NCBI GenBank assembly: GCA_015520395.1
Contig: WAQG01000157.1
Location: 1 to 5,111 of the forward strand
Source of the DNA: Candidatus Geoarchaeota archaeon
Lineage (GTDB): Archaea > Thermoproteota > Thermoprotei > Gearchaeales > WAQG01
Direction of reading: 5' to 3'
Length of the DNA stretch: 5,111 nucleotides
Under the pieces are notes generated by a model. The model saw nothing but the letters and a program-made list of their open reading frames with translations. It had not been told where the DNA came from and did no database searches. Positions 5,061-5,111 of this stretch are shown here, in pieces. A program made the translations under genes and the position numbers. Each line of letters starts with the position of its first letter. Position 1 is the stretch's first letter.

Positions 5061-5111
5061 TTCTAGAAAACAAAAATAGCAGATCGGCTCTCATCTGGAA
5101 ACATTCAGATC
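5061..5111. other. Upstream intergenic region, no gene seen
   Basis: This stretch beyond the promoter element holds no recognisable gene or RNA. The hexamer CAGATC occurs at 5080-5085 and again at 5106-5111, with a CATCTG between them (5092-5097). ATCTG (5093-5097) and CAGAT (5106-5110) can pair across an 8-base loop. The repeats are too short to call an operator with any confidence. Confidence 0.3.

Noticed and set aside
5017..5094. N-terminal extension of NuoA by 26 residues from the ATG at 5094
   Set aside because: It would pass through the TATA-like AT-rich block and add a stretch with no family counterpart. The ATG at 5016 has its own ribosome site and begins at the first helix.
1..5111. 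CRISPR array, insertion sequence, tRNA or other RNA gene
   Set aside because: Coding sequence fills almost the entire window. No regularly spaced repeats, transposase, terminal inverted repeats or tRNA-like folds were seen.

Overview
The window is one minus-strand operon encoding an archaeal respiratory complex I (NuoA-N / Fpo-like NADH- or ferredoxin-type quinone oxidoreductase core). Reading from the right edge to the left, the order is nuoA, nuoB, nuoC, nuoD, nuoH, nuoI, nuoJ, nuoK, then the start of an antiporter-like NuoL/M/N subunit that runs off position 1. Every base from about 5016 down to 1 is coding or within a few bases of coding. The only non-coding stretch is the roughly 95 bases at the right end, which hold an AT-rich promoter-like region.

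The organism is most likely a thermophilic archaeon of the Thermoproteota (Crenarchaeota) or a neighbouring TACK lineage. The reasons are heavy use of AGG/AGA for arginine and ATA for isoleucine, an archaeal TATA-like element without bacterial -35/-10 boxes, frequent TTG starts, GGAGGTGAT-type ribosome binding sites, and the style of the proteins (for example the NuoB N-terminus leading into VNWGRLYSLWPVH, and separate nuoC and nuoD). A genus cannot be named from the sequence alone.

The genes are tightly packed: six of the eight junctions overlap (A/B 40 bases, C/D 28, I/J 20, D/H 4, H/I 4, J/K 1) and the other two are 2 and 6 bases apart. Each internal start has a good ribosome binding site ending about 5-7 bases upstream. 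NuoB, C, D and I form the hydrophilic connecting (Q) module. NuoI carries two 4Fe-4S clusters, NuoB carries the terminal cluster N2, and NuoC/NuoD form the hydrogenase-derived scaffold and quinone pocket. NuoA, H, J and K form the proximal membrane arm, and the partial last gene begins the distal proton-pumping arm.

nuoE, nuoF and nuoG (the NADH dehydrogenase module) are absent: nuoD is joined directly to nuoH by a 4-base overlap, and the promoter sits immediately before nuoA. The electron donor is therefore probably not NADH through the usual module; ferredoxin or another carrier is the likely alternative (inference).

This is a known type of system, not a new one. The points that merit a second look are substitutions at conserved functional positions around the quinone site and the first membrane half-channel: NuoD His74 at the quinone-tyrosine position, NuoB Ala55 at the CxVEM glutamate, and NuoA Leu73 at the second acid of the DxE motif. 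The long nuoA/nuoB overlap with an internal TTG start is also notable.
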